From contig JAWNZC010000419.1 of NCBI GenBank assembly GCA_035771165.1, forward strand, positions 2,911,001 to 2,975,000: a DNA stretch of 64,000 nt. Direction: 5' to 3'. This document shows, in pieces, positions 25,501 to 33,609 of this stretch (positions within the stretch are counted from its first letter, which is position 1; every line of letters begins with the position of its first letter). Source of the DNA: Paragorgia papillata (Eukaryota > Cnidaria > Anthozoa > Scleralcyonacea > Coralliidae). The translations under genes and the position numbers were made by a program. The notes under the pieces are model-generated. The model was not told the origin of the DNA. It ran no database searches and worked only from the letters and a program-made list of their open reading frames with translations.

Positions 25501-28500
25501 ACGTTTGTGCACCTTATTTCACCTTAACGCTTGCTGAACACATTGTATTTTTGGTATAATGAAGCAATCAACCAATAGCAGCGTTGCTTTATAAATATTA
25601 ATGAACGTAAAACAAAAGATTGTGCTCCTTATTTGCCACCCTCAACCTAAATTGTAGCTCTCCAGACAATATATTTCTAGGGACTATGTTTACATATAAA
25701 ACAAATCTCAACATCTCAAGAACGAAGTGAGATAAGGACAAACTGTAAACGTCCATCTTTATAAATGTTTCAAACGTTTTCTCAAATAAGAGAGTTTCTT
25801 TTGAACTTCATTTTCGTTGCATAAGCACTTTAAGCCTCAAAGACGTTTTCACTTCACAGACACTTACAGTAAATGTATTTTAACACTTTGAAGCCTGAAG
25901 ACGAGTTTTTAGTATCTTATTCTGGCTAACGCCAGACGATTTTATTCAGCACAGGGAGAGGTCCAGGCCTCAAAGTGTTAAAACCTATATCTCTTTGACA
26001 CTTTGAAGCCTGACGACGAGTCTTTAGTATCTTATTCTGGCTAATGCCAGACGATCTTATTCAGCACAGGGAGAAGTCCACGCCTCAAAGTGTTAAGAAT
26101 TAGAGCTACTCGTTCGCGTATCACAATTGCTTTTCTCTTTCGTAGATACGAATTTCGAGCAACCCCAAAACACTCAGGAAGATCGTGTCATCTCTATTCC
26201 CCGGGAACGCATTTCGCCGACGGACAACCAATGGCACTCACCGCTGACCGGTCACAATTCTCTACCTCGCCGACCTAGGAGCTCGTACGGGGCAATCATT
26301 GGAAGCACACACGAGAACGATCACGCGGCGAACACGACACGAAAGAATTATCGTCCTGTCGAGTACCTCGACAACACTGGCTTCATGACGTTGCCCTCGA
26401 GACCTACCACTAAACAACACGCGCGACGCGTGGCCTCTCAAGATGACTCGGTGGTGACCCGTCGAAGAGAAAGCTCCCGGTCGTCCAAGGATCGTCCGAA
26501 ATCGTGGATGCCCAAGGTCCTGCCAACGGCACCGCCTCCAACTCACCCCGGCACATCTCCTAAGGAGGTATCCCCAGACGACCTTATTAACCACAAAGAG
26601 GAGCCGAAGGTTGGGCAGAAGGGGGGTGAGATAAAGAAGGATAAGAAACGACGATTCTCATTCAGGAAAAAGAAAGAGAAAGATTACACAGCCACGGCGC
26701 CTGCCAATGAAGAGCCTTCCGCAGAGGAGCCTGGGACCGAGGGAGATGCGCTCGACGATGACGTCACCGAAAACCTGCATATCGAAGGCGAGGAGACGCG
26801 ACCGAGCTCGTTGCCAGGCCTCCATAAACGCTTATCTACGTTTAAGCCGGTTACGATCCATAATCGTCAGAATATAGAAAACGAAGCCGTGTCGCCGGAA
26901 TTATCGCTGGCGCTACAGAAACGAAAAAGTCGCACGAGTTCCAACGAAATCACGTCACCGGTATCGCCACCGTGGCCCAGCCCTCCCGGACACGAATTCC
27001 CAGGGTACAAACTCCCGGTGCACCAACTTCCGGGATATCAACATCCGGGACACCAAATTTCGGGACACGGACCGCCAGTTCTGCCGCCAAGCCAGCCTCC
27101 CAACGTGCCCAAGTCTTTAGGGGAATCGATTAAGGAGGAGATGATGCGACGTCGGTGCAATACGGCCCCGGCCTCCGGTATCCCCATGAAACCCCGTAGG
27201 ACCTTCGAGTACAGGAAGTCGGGCGATCACTCCGGCGACGGCACGGAAGCCGAGGATCAGAAGAGCGATCTCGACTCGGAACTGGCCAAGGCGATAGCCA
27301 GGCGAGCGGCGAAGATTACGTCGGAGTCCGGAAAGCCGGGGCCGATCTACGAGAACATTAAAAATTTCGAGGAGGCCAGCCCGTCCGAACCGAGATCGTC
27401 GGTGGAAGAACCTCCTCTACTAAGTATTGAAGAAAAACTTAAAAAACTTCATCTTGCAGATGAAGTGTTTCTGCCTACGAAGTTCAAACCCCCAGTGCAA
27501 GCTCCACCGGGAAAAGGACCACCGGGTAAAGAGCCTCCGAGAAAAGTATCTACGGGGAAAGAACCTACGGGAAAGGAATCTACGGGAAAAGAACCACCGA
27601 AGAGTGTTCCCTCGGAGAAGCTACCCACGGAAGTTGTTAGTACTCCCCACGGAAAAGCCCCACCGAAAACATTGCCGAAGCCGAAGAGGAAGTCCTCAAA
27701 AAGTACTTCTGATACTACTAATGCTACGACTGATGTGACGAGAACACCGCGACCAGTAATGACGTTACCTCTGTCGACAGAACAACAGATGACATTCCTC
27801 CCACCGCCTATTTTGTCCCCGGAGATGGTTGCCACGCAGTTTCTGGACGAGGTCATCGACGAGGAAGTGAAACGGTCCAATTGGGACACGGCGTCGTGGC
27901 TGGACAGAGACTCGCCCAAGTCCTCGAGCTCGTCTGTCGACGGCGCACACGGTTCTTCGCCGCGAGGCACGCCGGACATGCCACCCGCCGAGGGCCAGGC
28001 CACGTCATCGGGAAAGAAAAAGTATATTTATAAGATCACCGTGGTTACGGAGAAACCCGCAGACGGGTCGGGACCGCCTGTTGAGCATGCGCCGGTTGTG
28101 ACGCCAGTCGTTTTCCAGGGGACGGCATCGAAGAGGCACGTGACTTCGCGGAAAGAAGCGGAGCTACCACCGCCTCCCCCACCACCTCCTCCGTTAGAGT
28201 TCCACGAGGTCAGTCCTACCACTTTTCCTCCCCCTGTTTTTACCCCACCGTCGTCACCACTATCTCCTCTTGAGCTGGCAGACGGTGTGTCACCTGACGG
28301 TAAGAAAAGTGTTGTGACGGTGGAAGACACACCTTCACCCTTCCAAGTACCACCGCCTCTTGTATCGCATGAGCCAACTGTGTCTGAAGAACATCCTCCT
28401 TTGTTACAAGAACTAGCTCCTGCGTCGACAATACCACCGCCCGTCGTTCCCATAGAAACCAGTTTTCCATCGCAAGAGCGGCCTGCTCCTGTGTTACACG

Positions 28501-30439
28501 AAATACCTCTCCCTGTACCACAAGAACCACCTCCCCCCGTGTCACAAGAACAACCTCTCCCTCCGCCACAAGAACCACCTCCCCCATTACCACAAGAACT
28601 ACCTCCCCCTGCACCACAAGAACCAGCTCCCCCCGTACCCGAAGAACTACCTCCCCCAATACCACAGGAAACAAGACCCCCTCCGCCACGAGAACCACCT
28701 CCCTCTGTACCACAAGAACTACCTCCTGCACCACAAGAACCACCTCCCCCCGTACCCCAAGAACTACCTCCCCCAATACCACAAGAATTACTTCCCCCTC
28801 CGCCACAAGAACCACCTCCTCCTGTACCACAAGAATCCCTCCCCCCCGTATCACAAGGGCTCCCATCACCACCCATTATTCATGAGCCATTACCACCCGA
28901 CGAATCGTCCAACGTCTCCTCTACCTTTGCGCTGCCCCCTCCTCTCGTACCACCTCACACGGAGGACTCGATACATGGAGAGGCGGTGATCACTGGTGCA
29001 GCGGTCTCCCCACCTATAGAATACCAGGGGAGTGAGGAAGCAGAGAAAAAGGCTGGTGACGATATTATTGTTCCGCCTCCTGTATTTGCTGACAGTGGTG
29101 CTCAGAATTCGATGCCCCCAGCCGAGGCACATAGTGCTGCAGAAAGACACGCGTCGGAAGAAAGCGAGAAATCCCGAACTGTTTCCGAGAAGGAAGAGTC
29201 AGTCGTCAACGGCCCTGATGACGTTGGTTCAGCCGTGGAAACAAACGGACCTGGCGATAGCCCGGATGTGCCGGCACCTCCTGGGGATATCACAGATCAG
29301 GATGCGAATGTCGTGGTAACCCCAACGATGGACACTGGTTCTACGGAGGTTAGTATTACGCGTTGCGACAAAGTATCTCGAATAATGCGACAATAGATCC
29401 GTTTATACGAGAGCCGATGAGACGGGCCTTACATAAGACGCGATCTGATCCACGTGTGCGGCGTTTTTGAACAAGTAGCGGCTTGTGTAATACGCGAATA
29501 CAGGTCTTGTTGGGTGTTTTGGGTCTTGTGTGAGCCGCTTCTTATAAACTTCCGTATAAGCAGCCCTGCTGTAACAGAGTGTTGGGTAGGCAGTGTGTTA
29601 CTGAAAGTGTGCAGTGTAGTGAACGGTCATATAAACAGACGTCTTTTCTATTTTATTTCAGGAGCAGGCTCCTCCAGAACCTGTCGTATCTGAGGGTTCT
29701 ACGAACAGGTTAGCGTATTTGTGTGTTTATTACGTTGATTAGGTTGTGTTGTACTGCTCTATGCTTGTCTTGTGCTTGTGTTGTGTTGTGTTGTGTTGTG
29801 TTGTGTCTTGTCTTCACTCTACTCTACTCTACTCTACTCTACTCTACTCTACTCTACTCTACTCTACTCTACTCTACTCTACTCTACTCTACTCTACTCT
29901 ACTCTACTCTACTCTACTCTACTCTACTCTACTCTACTCTACTCTACTCTACTCTACTCTACTCTACTCTACTCTACTCTACTCTACTCTACTCTACTCT
30001 ACTCTACTCTACTCTACTCTACTCTACTCTACTCTACTCTACTCTACTCTACTCTACTCTACTCTACTCTACTCTACTCTACTCTACTGCCCTGCCCTAC
30101 ACTGTGTCGTGTCATGTCGTGCCGTCTCGACGCATATTCAATATAAATACTCCTAAAAAAGAAAAGCTCAATCCTCTGTTGTATCTCTCTAGTTCATCAT
30201 TCCGGGATATTCCTTACGAAGAATGGACCTGTATTCACGTGTGTGAGTGGCTTGATTCCATCAGCATGACCGAACACCAAGAACTATTTCAAGAAAATGA
30301 CATCAGAGGTGGCAATCTCCTGGGACTCACCAAAGAAGATCTCCGGGAACTTGGCGTTAAAAAGCTTGGCCATCGGATGACTATTTCCAATGCCGTTAAC
30401 ACATTGACTTGCAATCATGGCGCGGCAACAAATCTCTGA
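8865..30439 (+). CDS. SHANK: SHANK-type scaffold protein (complete, 20 exons, 1947 aa)
   Basis: This is an SH3 and multiple ankyrin repeat scaffold. In animals with synapses such proteins organise the postsynaptic density and link receptors, through GKAP, to Homer and actin. Coding exons with GT-AG borders: 8865-8963, 9075-9146, 9990-10115, 10435-10506, 10648-10756, 11782-11933, 12199-12243, 13122-13244, 13575-13691, 14672-14749, 14849-14915, 15881-16450, 17945-18037, 19162-19213, 20537-20649, 22495-22622, 23925-24255, 26146-29348, 29662-29708, 30193-30439. Lengths total 5844 nt, divisible by three, and every junction phase agrees. Domains (residues): SPN about 19-125, ankyrin repeats about 124-353, SH3 517-571, PDZ 611-704, Pro-rich 780-1860, SAM about 1872-1940. 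The start is the ATG of MEINNTTV just before the SPN domain; further 5' non-coding exons cannot be excluded. Vertebrates have three paralogues; this single copy looks pre-duplication. Confidence 0.95.
9210..9770. repeat. MITE-like block with six 41-bp tandem repeats (SHANK intron 2)
   Basis: Six units of about 41 bp (GCGCAAGTCAAGCTCAGACC + ACGCTGACAAGACTTTGATGA) lie at about 9382-9629. The flank after the array (CCCCACATATTATCATGAGT … GCATTGTCTC … CTAAATTACATTTAG) is found inverted at 22668-22745, where it borders only two units. So this is one element family with a variable internal array. Its right edge at 9765 merges with an AACCCATTCCTGCC MITE end. Confidence 0.8.
9775..9960 (+). mobile_element. 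Short MITE end plus tRNA-derived SINE-like fragment
   Basis: TTAACCAATTGCTGCCTGGG (9778) is a MITE end. Immediately after, TAGCTCAACCGTTAGAGCAT resembles a polymerase III A box. GGTTACAGGTGTGATCC, about 35 bp later, resembles a degenerate B box. No cloverleaf can be completed, so this is a SINE remnant, not a tRNA gene. Confidence 0.5.
10185..10403 (+). repeat. 20-bp minisatellite (SHANK intron 3)
   Basis: About eleven tandem copies of GAGACCTTACGTTACATTGT with small variants (GCGAG, ACATTA). The array ends about 30 nt before the exon 4 acceptor. Confidence 0.9.
10648..14915 (+). CDS. SHANK: SHANK exons 5-11: ankyrin repeat domain
   Basis: Seven small exons encode the ankyrin array. Recognisable repeat cores are GLDPNFQDQKTGETPLTSAA, NGGAYLDFRNRNGITAVHKA, LGASPNYRDLKGLTPLYHAC, GWQEIHQVCRYGHFQHLEQL and NTPLHICALYNQEDCSRLLL. 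The order and the insert GWQEIHQ match vertebrate SHANKs closely. The domain binds cytoskeletal and adhesion partners in the family. Exon 5 ends in phase 1 directly against a ~1-kb pyrimidine repeat intron. Exon 7 is only 45 nt. Confidence 0.94.
10767..11752 (+). repeat. ~1-kb (CTTC)n/(CTCC)n pyrimidine tract filling SHANK intron 5
   Basis: Alternating blocks of TTCC and TCCC tetramers run for nearly 1 kb with essentially no purine on the + strand. The intron is 10757-11781, so only about 40 nt are not repeat. Open frames here (FLPS, PSLP, GGRE peptides) are artefacts. Confidence 0.97.
12290..12590. mobile_element. MITE with CGTCCACACT/AGTGTGGACG arms and a repeated tail (SHANK intron 7)
   Basis: TTTCGTCCACACTAATCCAG at 12303 and ACCAGTGTGGACGG at 12400 face each other around CGAAAACGCTC motifs. 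The tail from 12415 to 12540 (GAAACCTCAATATAACA … ATATCAGTAATA) recurs at about 32570-32680, so the unit extends beyond the hairpin. Confidence 0.65.
13735..14207. mobile_element. TTAA-type fold-back MITE, AGTGCCTATGAAACG family (SHANK intron 9)
   Basis: The left arm GCGCCTATGAAACGAAAATT and right arm AATTTTCGTTTCATAGTCACT are reverse complements, and the palindrome continues inwards (GACGTCACGCGTGCATAA against TGCACCTACGACGTC). The left TTAA is mutated. Relatives with clean TTAA duplications occur at 19372, 21788, 25115, 30777, 31980, 32991 and 50075. Confidence 0.8.
15070..15760 (+). repeat. Pentanucleotide (AAGTG/TAGTG)n array (SHANK intron 11)
   Basis: About 690 bp of 5-bp units, GTGAA with GTGTA, GTGGA and GTGGT variants, including a pure (TAGTG)n core at about 15447-15580. 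It ends about 120 nt before exon 12. Confidence 0.95.
15881..19213 (+). CDS. SHANK: SHANK exons 12-14: Ser-rich linker and SH3 domain
   Basis: Exon 12 (15881-16450) starts VPYIDKPTYSTRRR, matching the conserved VPFRETPSYAKRRR junction after the ankyrin repeats. It continues through a Ser/Thr-rich basic linker and ends inside the SH3 domain (YVAMKNFTPTQAGEVSLMQG). Exon 13 (17945-18037) supplies GYWQGSVAGKKGWFPAECV, with the WFPAECV strand characteristic of SHANK SH3. Exon 14 (19162-19213) is a 17-residue linker. SHANK SH3 domains are atypical because part of the aromatic PxxP-binding surface is missing; here the ALYDY-like strand is VAMKNF, consistent with that. Confidence 0.93.
17490..17875. 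repeat. GGGCAAAGGGGGCATTTGCCC element and trinucleotide repeats (SHANK intron 12)
   Basis: GCATTTGCCCCCGGCCCCAG at 17517 is echoed by TTTTTGCCCCCGGCCCTGGG at 17775; both resemble the ends of one repetitive element. ATCATCATC/GTCGTCGTC trinucleotides follow at 17812-17868. Confidence 0.5.
18050..18560. mobile_element. Palindromic element with CGCGCTGTGATTGGTTG box (SHANK intron 13)
   Basis: TA-repeat ends frame a block in which TAACTACTTAATAACCGAG-type text is mirrored (TAAACTACTTAATAACCTCG at 18393 against CGGTTATTAAGTAGTTAA at 18531). CGGTCTTTACGGTTAAATAT is mirrored by ATATTTTACCGTAAAGACC. Related to the 6330-6890 elements. Confidence 0.65.
18790..19161 (+). mobile_element. Retroelement 3' tail split by a TAA-flanked MITE, reaching the exon 14 acceptor
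   Basis: A UTR-like stretch (18790-18949) continues at 19121-19161 as GCCTTGTTGAAAATAAAGTC and a (TCTTG)n tail. A MITE at 18950-19120 interrupts it (ends AGCCTGGATTCCATATAG and CTATATGGAAACCAGGCT, duplicated TAA). The (TCTTG)n tail ends TCTTGTCTAG, which is the acceptor of SHANK exon 14. Confidence 0.75.
19372..19860. mobile_element. TTAA-flanked fold-back MITE (SHANK intron 14)
   Basis: The ends AGGGCATATGACTCGAAATT and TTTTCGAGTCATATGCCCT are inverted repeats, with TTAA at 19368-19371 and 19861-19864. The internal GTGCATAATGAG and ATTATGCACATGTGACG arms match the 13735 family. Confidence 0.9.
19865..20410. mobile_element. GGCCTGGCCAAACGC MITE with a nested palindrome
   Basis: It abuts the previous MITE. 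Left end GGCCTGGCCAAACGCTTTCA, right end AAAGCGTGTGGCAAGGCC followed by TTTA. The middle is rich in TTGAACG/GTTGAAT. A second palindrome at about 20168-20348 (AATAGACCTTATTCAAAAAT … GGCGGCCATAAGGTCTATT) has inserted into it. Confidence 0.75.
20537..24255 (+). CDS. SHANK: SHANK exons 15-17: PDZ domain and start of Pro/Ser region
   Basis: Exon 15 holds the carboxylate-binding loop AGFGFQMRGA (vertebrate EGFGFVLRGA), which in the family binds the C-terminus of GKAP/SAPAP. Exon 16 gives PGLQYVGDIEAGGEAEKRGV and KKGDFILEV. Exon 17 begins NGNDVRTDSHRHVVNLIRK, with the alpha-B histidine of a class I PDZ at DSHRHVV, and then runs into proline- and serine-rich sequence. Exon borders fall at the same kind of positions as the protein's structural joins, all in matching phase. 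Confidence 0.94.
20723..21600. mobile_element. TA-flanked CACACGCAAAAACGC MITE containing a second MITE (SHANK intron 15)
   Basis: Outer termini CACACGCAAAAACGCACA and TGTGCGTTTTTACGTGTG carry TA on both sides. Inside, 20860-21336 is a second TA-flanked element (CACGCGTAAAAATCTCG … GTGCGTTTTTACGCGTG) packed with short TTGTTACAAC/CATTGTTCA palindromes and a repeated CACGGCGAGCAGCACAAC unit. The inner element recurs at 62524-62962, and an outer end recurs at 61853. Confidence 0.85.
21606..22440 (+). pseudogene. Non-LTR retrotransposon RT fragment interrupted by a TTAA MITE
   Basis: Before the MITE the frame shows a VKYLGVLIDG motif and ends near SLIQPY. After it, reading resumes with YGLHAWG, LLLQKRALRLIYFADR and SMCDVVNGRAP. 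These are the post-catalytic thumb and C-terminal motifs of LINE reverse transcriptases. Small frame errors occur upstream. A 323-bp MITE sits in the middle at a TTAA that codes inside the protein. Dead copy in SHANK intron 15. Confidence 0.85.
21788..22110. mobile_element. 323-bp TTAA-flanked palindromic MITE inside the RT fragment
   Basis: Ends AGTGCCTATGTCATCCTCAG and TGAGGATGACATAAGCACT, with TTAA at 21784-21787 and 22111-22114. It is almost perfectly palindromic along its whole length, including GTTGACGGAAGTGACGTC against GACG/TCACTTCCGTCAAC. Confidence 0.92.
22660..22850. mobile_element. Second copy of the 41-bp-repeat element (SHANK intron 16), inverted
   Basis: CTAAATGTAATTTAGGCAAG through AATATGTGGGGATTATCTCA is the reverse complement of 9630-9710. 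It is followed by two units of CGCTCATCAAAGTCTTGTCA. Confidence 0.8.
23125..23920. other. Intronic stretch (SHANK intron 16), no gene recognised
   Basis: Several short frames occur on both strands but none resembles a known family. TTTAAAGGCCAACTCAAGG at 23129 may be a MITE end, but I could not find the partner end. Confidence 0.3.
24330..24800 (+). repeat. ~108-bp tandem repeat, about 4.5 copies (SHANK intron 17)
   Basis: CTAACCTAGATGATCAACTT recurs near 24357, 24466 (variant), 24571, 24679 and 24790. Between the copies is GGTTCAAACCATTTACTTTA and a (C/A)CAACAGTCTTTCTCAAG segment. Confidence 0.85.
24805..25085. mobile_element. Fold-back element with CTCAAAGTTTGCCATG arms (SHANK intron 17)
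   Basis: AGAATTCGATGTATAGTCTT and CTCAAAGTTTGCCATGACTT on the left face CATGGCAAACTTTGAGAG and ACGTCAGATTCTCT on the right. Non-coding. Confidence 0.65.
25115..25829. mobile_element. TTAA-flanked MITE with a second palindrome inside (SHANK intron 17)
   Basis: Outer ends AGGGCTTATGCAGCGAAAAA and TTTTCGTTGCATAAGCACT, with TTAA at 25111-25114 and 25830-25833. An inner palindrome at about 25430-25700 (ACATCATAGTCCCTAGAAAT … ATTTCTAGGGACTATGT) has been inserted. Confidence 0.88.
25876..26096. mobile_element. Two tandem ~107-bp palindromic elements, AACACTTTGAAGCCTGA type
   Basis: Units at 25876-25982 and 25996-26096 share AACACTTTGAAGCCTGA, CTGGCTAAYGCCAGACGAT and closing TCAAAGTGTTA(A). The CTGGCGTTAGCCAG core is shared with the 3605 family. 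They end about 50 nt before exon 18. Confidence 0.75.
26146..29348 (+). CDS. SHANK: SHANK exon 18: giant proline-rich exon with Homer-type ligand
   Basis: A single 3203-nt exon codes for about 1068 residues of low-complexity sequence, more GC-rich than its surroundings. Visible elements are a basic KKDKKRRFSFRKKKEKD patch, GKEPTGKESTGKEPP repeats (about 27510-27600), an acidic segment, and a run of ten prolines followed by LEF (about 28170-28206). That run contains PPLEF, which fits the PPxxF ligand of Homer EVH1 domains, at about residue 1463. It is followed by a coding repeat of PPPVPQELPPP-type units (28500-28860). Long open frames on the complementary strand here mirror this composition and are not genes. 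Confidence 0.92.
29662..30439 (+). CDS. SHANK: SHANK exons 19-20: C-terminal SAM domain
   Basis: A 47-nt exon (29662-29708) encodes EQAPPEPVVSEGSTNR. After an intron filled by (CTCTA)n, exon 20 (30193-30439) encodes the SAM domain: WTCIHVCEWLDSISM, QELFQENDIRGGNLLGLTKE, DLRELGVKKLGHRMTI, ending at TGA 30437-30439. The SHANK SAM domain polymerises head-to-tail into sheets in vertebrates. The W-x-x-x-x-V-x-x-W-L start and the L-x-x-L-G-V-x-x-L-G-H-R core are intact. Confidence 0.94.
29816..30088 (+). repeat. (CTCTA)n pentanucleotide array (SHANK intron 19)
   Basis: About 54 almost perfect CTCTA units, preceded by a short (GTGTT)n stretch at 29780-29805. The array makes all forward frames read LYSTL-type peptides, which are artefacts. 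It ends about 100 nt before the SAM exon. Confidence 0.97.
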
Positions 30440-30772
30440 GAATGAAAACCATTCTCAAAATTCCTCACGGTGGGAAGAATTAATGGTTAGAGTTAATATT
30501 ATGTGATTTCGCGTAACTCAAAGCACTTGATTCTCGAGGTGATAATACTTACAATAATTCTCGCAGAATATACTGGAATTTCAGTAGGGCTATACCACTG
30601 GCCGCCTTTACAATGCGCTGCCATCGACACGAGTTTTGACAAAAGATAAGTCTTCTGTTTTTCGTCAGAGGTGCGACCTAAATCATCTGTGAACTGTGGA
30701 GTGAATGGAGTGAAAATTACGATTCGCTACCGCGCTCGCAAACATTCAACGAACGTTTGAATGTGTCTTCCC
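30440..30772. other. SHANK 3' flank; no further exon seen
   Basis: Sequence after the TGA is AT-rich with no clear AATAAA. It is probably 3' UTR. A MITE begins at 30777. Confidence 0.4.
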
Positions 30773-30776
30773 TTAA

Positions 30777-31236
30777 AGTGCATATAACCCCAAATTTTTT
30801 ATCATCTAAATACGTTCTACCTTTGGCAAATATAGTTGAACAACGAAATATTTTTTAGATTGAAGCAACCTTTATTGCTTTAATAGAGATTTTTGTTTCC
30901 AAAATGGTAATGAGATGACGCCAAAGTAGTCATCATTATCTATACAATATTTATTTGTAGGAGTGACATGACCCAATTCTTCCATTAATGGTGTGTTTGA
31001 ACGATATGTTCCATATTGTATGAGTTTTTCCACAAAAATTCTCAGGTAGTTTATCTTGCCAAAAAGAGAAACAAAGCCAAATGCCTACAATAGACGTCAT
31101 CTCATTACCATACTAGAAATGTGAATCGCCAAAAAACATTGAAGAATAACTCCAATCAAAAAAATATTTCACTGAACAACTATTTGCTCTATGTAAAACG
31201 TATTCAGATGATAAAAAATTTGGGTTTATATGCACT
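30777..31236. mobile_element. TTAA-flanked MITE, AGTGCATATAACCCC termini
   Basis: Left AGTGCATATAACCCCAAATT, right AATTTGGGTTTATATGCACT, with TTAA at 30773-30776 and 31237-31240. Arms continue inward (TTTTTTATCATCTAAATACG against CGTATTCAGATGATAAAAAA). It shares only its first ~10 bases with the AGTGCCTATG family. Confidence 0.9.
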
Positions 31237-31644
31237 TTAACTCAATTATACCGAATTCCCTTTACCATGGCTAGCGCCAGACGGTTTTACCCGTCATTGG
31301 AATACCTTTATGGTTGATAGGGTTAAAGTGTTTATAACCCCAAATACGATATTACCGATATGAATTCTATGTAAAGTAAAACTTGAGAATTTTAATGATA
31401 AAGTATAGAATATACTATTCAAGTATGCCATTAACATGCGAATTAAGCAAGCTAGGACGACGACGATAATCTAAACTTCAGTTCTAGAAGAAACCACGAA
31501 TCATTTACGTAGTATTCTCAATTCATTAATAATTCATGAACCGAAAACAAAGGAAATCAGGACTGAGACGGAGGTTTTGATATCGGAGGAAGAAATTACA
31601 TAAATTAAGCCAACTTTCGCCTCGATTTTCTCTTAAAATACTGA

Positions 31645-31800
31645 TTTGTTTGAGAAGCTATATCATACACTCGGAAGAGTGTTTCATCAGGATTCCAAAC
31701 ACCTCGAAATTTGTTCACAATCCTCGGTTTTCAACAAAAGTCTCGGTGTTTGGAAATCGTGATGAAACATTCCTCCTCGTGTATGATATATAACTTGAGT
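31645..31800. mobile_element. Palindrome with TATATCATACACTCGG arms
   Basis: TATATCATACACTCGGAAGA and GTTTCATCAGGATTCCAAAC on the left; GTTTGGAAATCGTGATGAAAC and CTCGTGTATGATATA on the right. About 155 bp, non-coding. Confidence 0.7.
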
Positions 31801-31979
31801 ACTTAAAGTATGTTTTTCGACATTTAAGGCTTTAGAGTTCTAAAAGGATTTTGTCGCGTAATTTGAAGTTAAACTCAACTAACAGGTTTCGCCGTTGCAC
31901 GAGTTAACGTCGTCCTGAAGACGTGAAAATGATCTGAAGAACGTTGTAAGAATGGAGGCGGCGTTACGATTACTCTTAA

Positions 31980-32444
31980 AGTGCCAATGAAACGAAAATT
32001 AAGTTTGTCTTATTTAAAAGAACACTTAAAATGACAGAGTAACATCTTTTGCAGTTTTTCGTTTCCTTGCTTCGTTGTTGAGATATTTCAGTTTGTTTAA
32101 TATGCAAATTAAACATTTTGACGTCGTAGGTGAATAATGAGCTATCGGAGAAGGTTAGATATCTTTTCTATTACAAACCAAATTAATTTGAATGAAGCAT
32201 GTGGATGTGTTTCTCTCACAACACTAAACATGTAGATTTTCAAGTGATTGTATTTGATAATAACAACGATATATAAACCTTCTCTGATAACTCATTATGC
32301 ACGTGTGACGTCAAAATGTTTCATTTGCATATCAAACAAACTAAAATATCTCAAGAACGAAGCAAGGAAACGGAAAACTACAAAAGATGTTACTCTACCA
32401 TTTGAAGTGTTCTTTCAAATAAGACAAACTTAATTTTCATTTAA
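31980..32444. mobile_element. TTAA-type MITE, AGTGCCTATGAAACG family
   Basis: Left TTAA at 31976-31979, then AGTGCCAATGAAACGAAAAT. The right arm (CAAACTTAATTTTCATTTAA) is degraded at its end. The internal GACGTCGTAGGTGAATAATG / CATTATGCACGTGTGACGTC pair is intact. Confidence 0.8.
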
Positions 32445-32990
32445 TTATTCATTTTCTTTGTCGTCCTTAACGTTCGCGTTGTATTTGCTTAGGCTCCCTA
32501 ATCTTCTGCAACCGCAGAACACTGTGTATGCAACTTGTGCCTACTTTGACGTCATTTTCATTACCATGTTGGAAACACAAACCTCAATATGGCACAATTA
32601 ATAAAAACTCAAATCAAAAAATATTTTGAAATTCAACTATACACTTTACATATAATCCATATCAGTAATAACGTATTTGGTGATGTTTCAATACCGAAGA
32701 TGGAGGCTTTAGGCATACCCCGAGGGGCGTTTGGCAACGATCGTTTATGAGACGGAAAATTGCGCCGCTGCGCTGACCAGAAACAGAAGACTTATTGCTT
32801 TTTTGGCTTAATCCCGATTACACAACGCAACTGAAAGGTGGAGCGAAGTTTTTCTCGAATTGACTGTAGCAGGGAATTGTAGTAGTTGGAAACGCGAAGG
32901 TGACCCGAAATTTTTCATCGATAAACGTGGAACAGTAGTTGCATCTACCTACGTTTTATCGACAGTTTGGTTTCTCAAAATTTCATTTAA

Positions 32991-33441
32991 AGTCCCCATG
33001 AAACGAAAATTAAGTTTGTCTTATTTGATAGAACACTTCAAATGGTAGAGTAACATCTTTTGCAGTTTTTCGTTTCCTTGCTTCGTTCTTGAGATATTTT
33101 AGTTTGTTTGATATGCAAATGAAACATTTTGACGTCACACGTGCATATTGAGTTATCTCGGAGAAGTTATATGTCTTTGCTATTATTAAATTTAGTGTTG
33201 TGGGCGAAACACATCCACATGCTTCATTCAAATTAATTTGGTTTGATAATAGAAAAGATATCTAACCTTCTCCGGATAGCTCATTATGCACCTACGACGT
33301 CAAAATATTTAATTTGCATATCAAACAAACTGAAATATCTCAACAACGAAGCAAGGAAACGAAAAGCTGCAAAAGATGTTACTCTATCATTTTAAGTCTT
33401 CTTTTAAATAAAACAAACTTAATTTTCGTTTCATAGTCACT
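32991..33441. mobile_element. TTAA-flanked MITE, AGTGCCTATGAAACG family
   Basis: AGTCCCCATGAAACGAAAAT to ATTTTCGTTTCATAGTCACT, with TTAA at 32987-32990 and 33442-33445. Only about 540 bp from the previous copy, in the same orientation. Confidence 0.88.
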
Positions 33442-33609
33442 TTAATCGGGAATACTTTTTACGAAAAATTTTTTTCAACGAACAATTCTTATACCCGAGT
33501 TTCTACTGTAACGCAAACAAAAATATTTATTTACTAAACGGATCTACCACCACGATTTGTGAATGCGAGAAAATATACTTAACCTTTTGAGGTATTTTTA
33601 TGAAATATA

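Noticed and set aside
27449..28876. Minus-strand Gly/Ser/Cys-rich and Val-rich frames opposite SHANK exon 18
   Set aside because: Mirror composition of proline-rich coding sequence; no start context, splice sites or domain.
29723..30156. LYSTL repeat proteins
   Set aside because: (CTCTA)n array; only the end of one such frame is real, namely the SAM exon starting at 30193.
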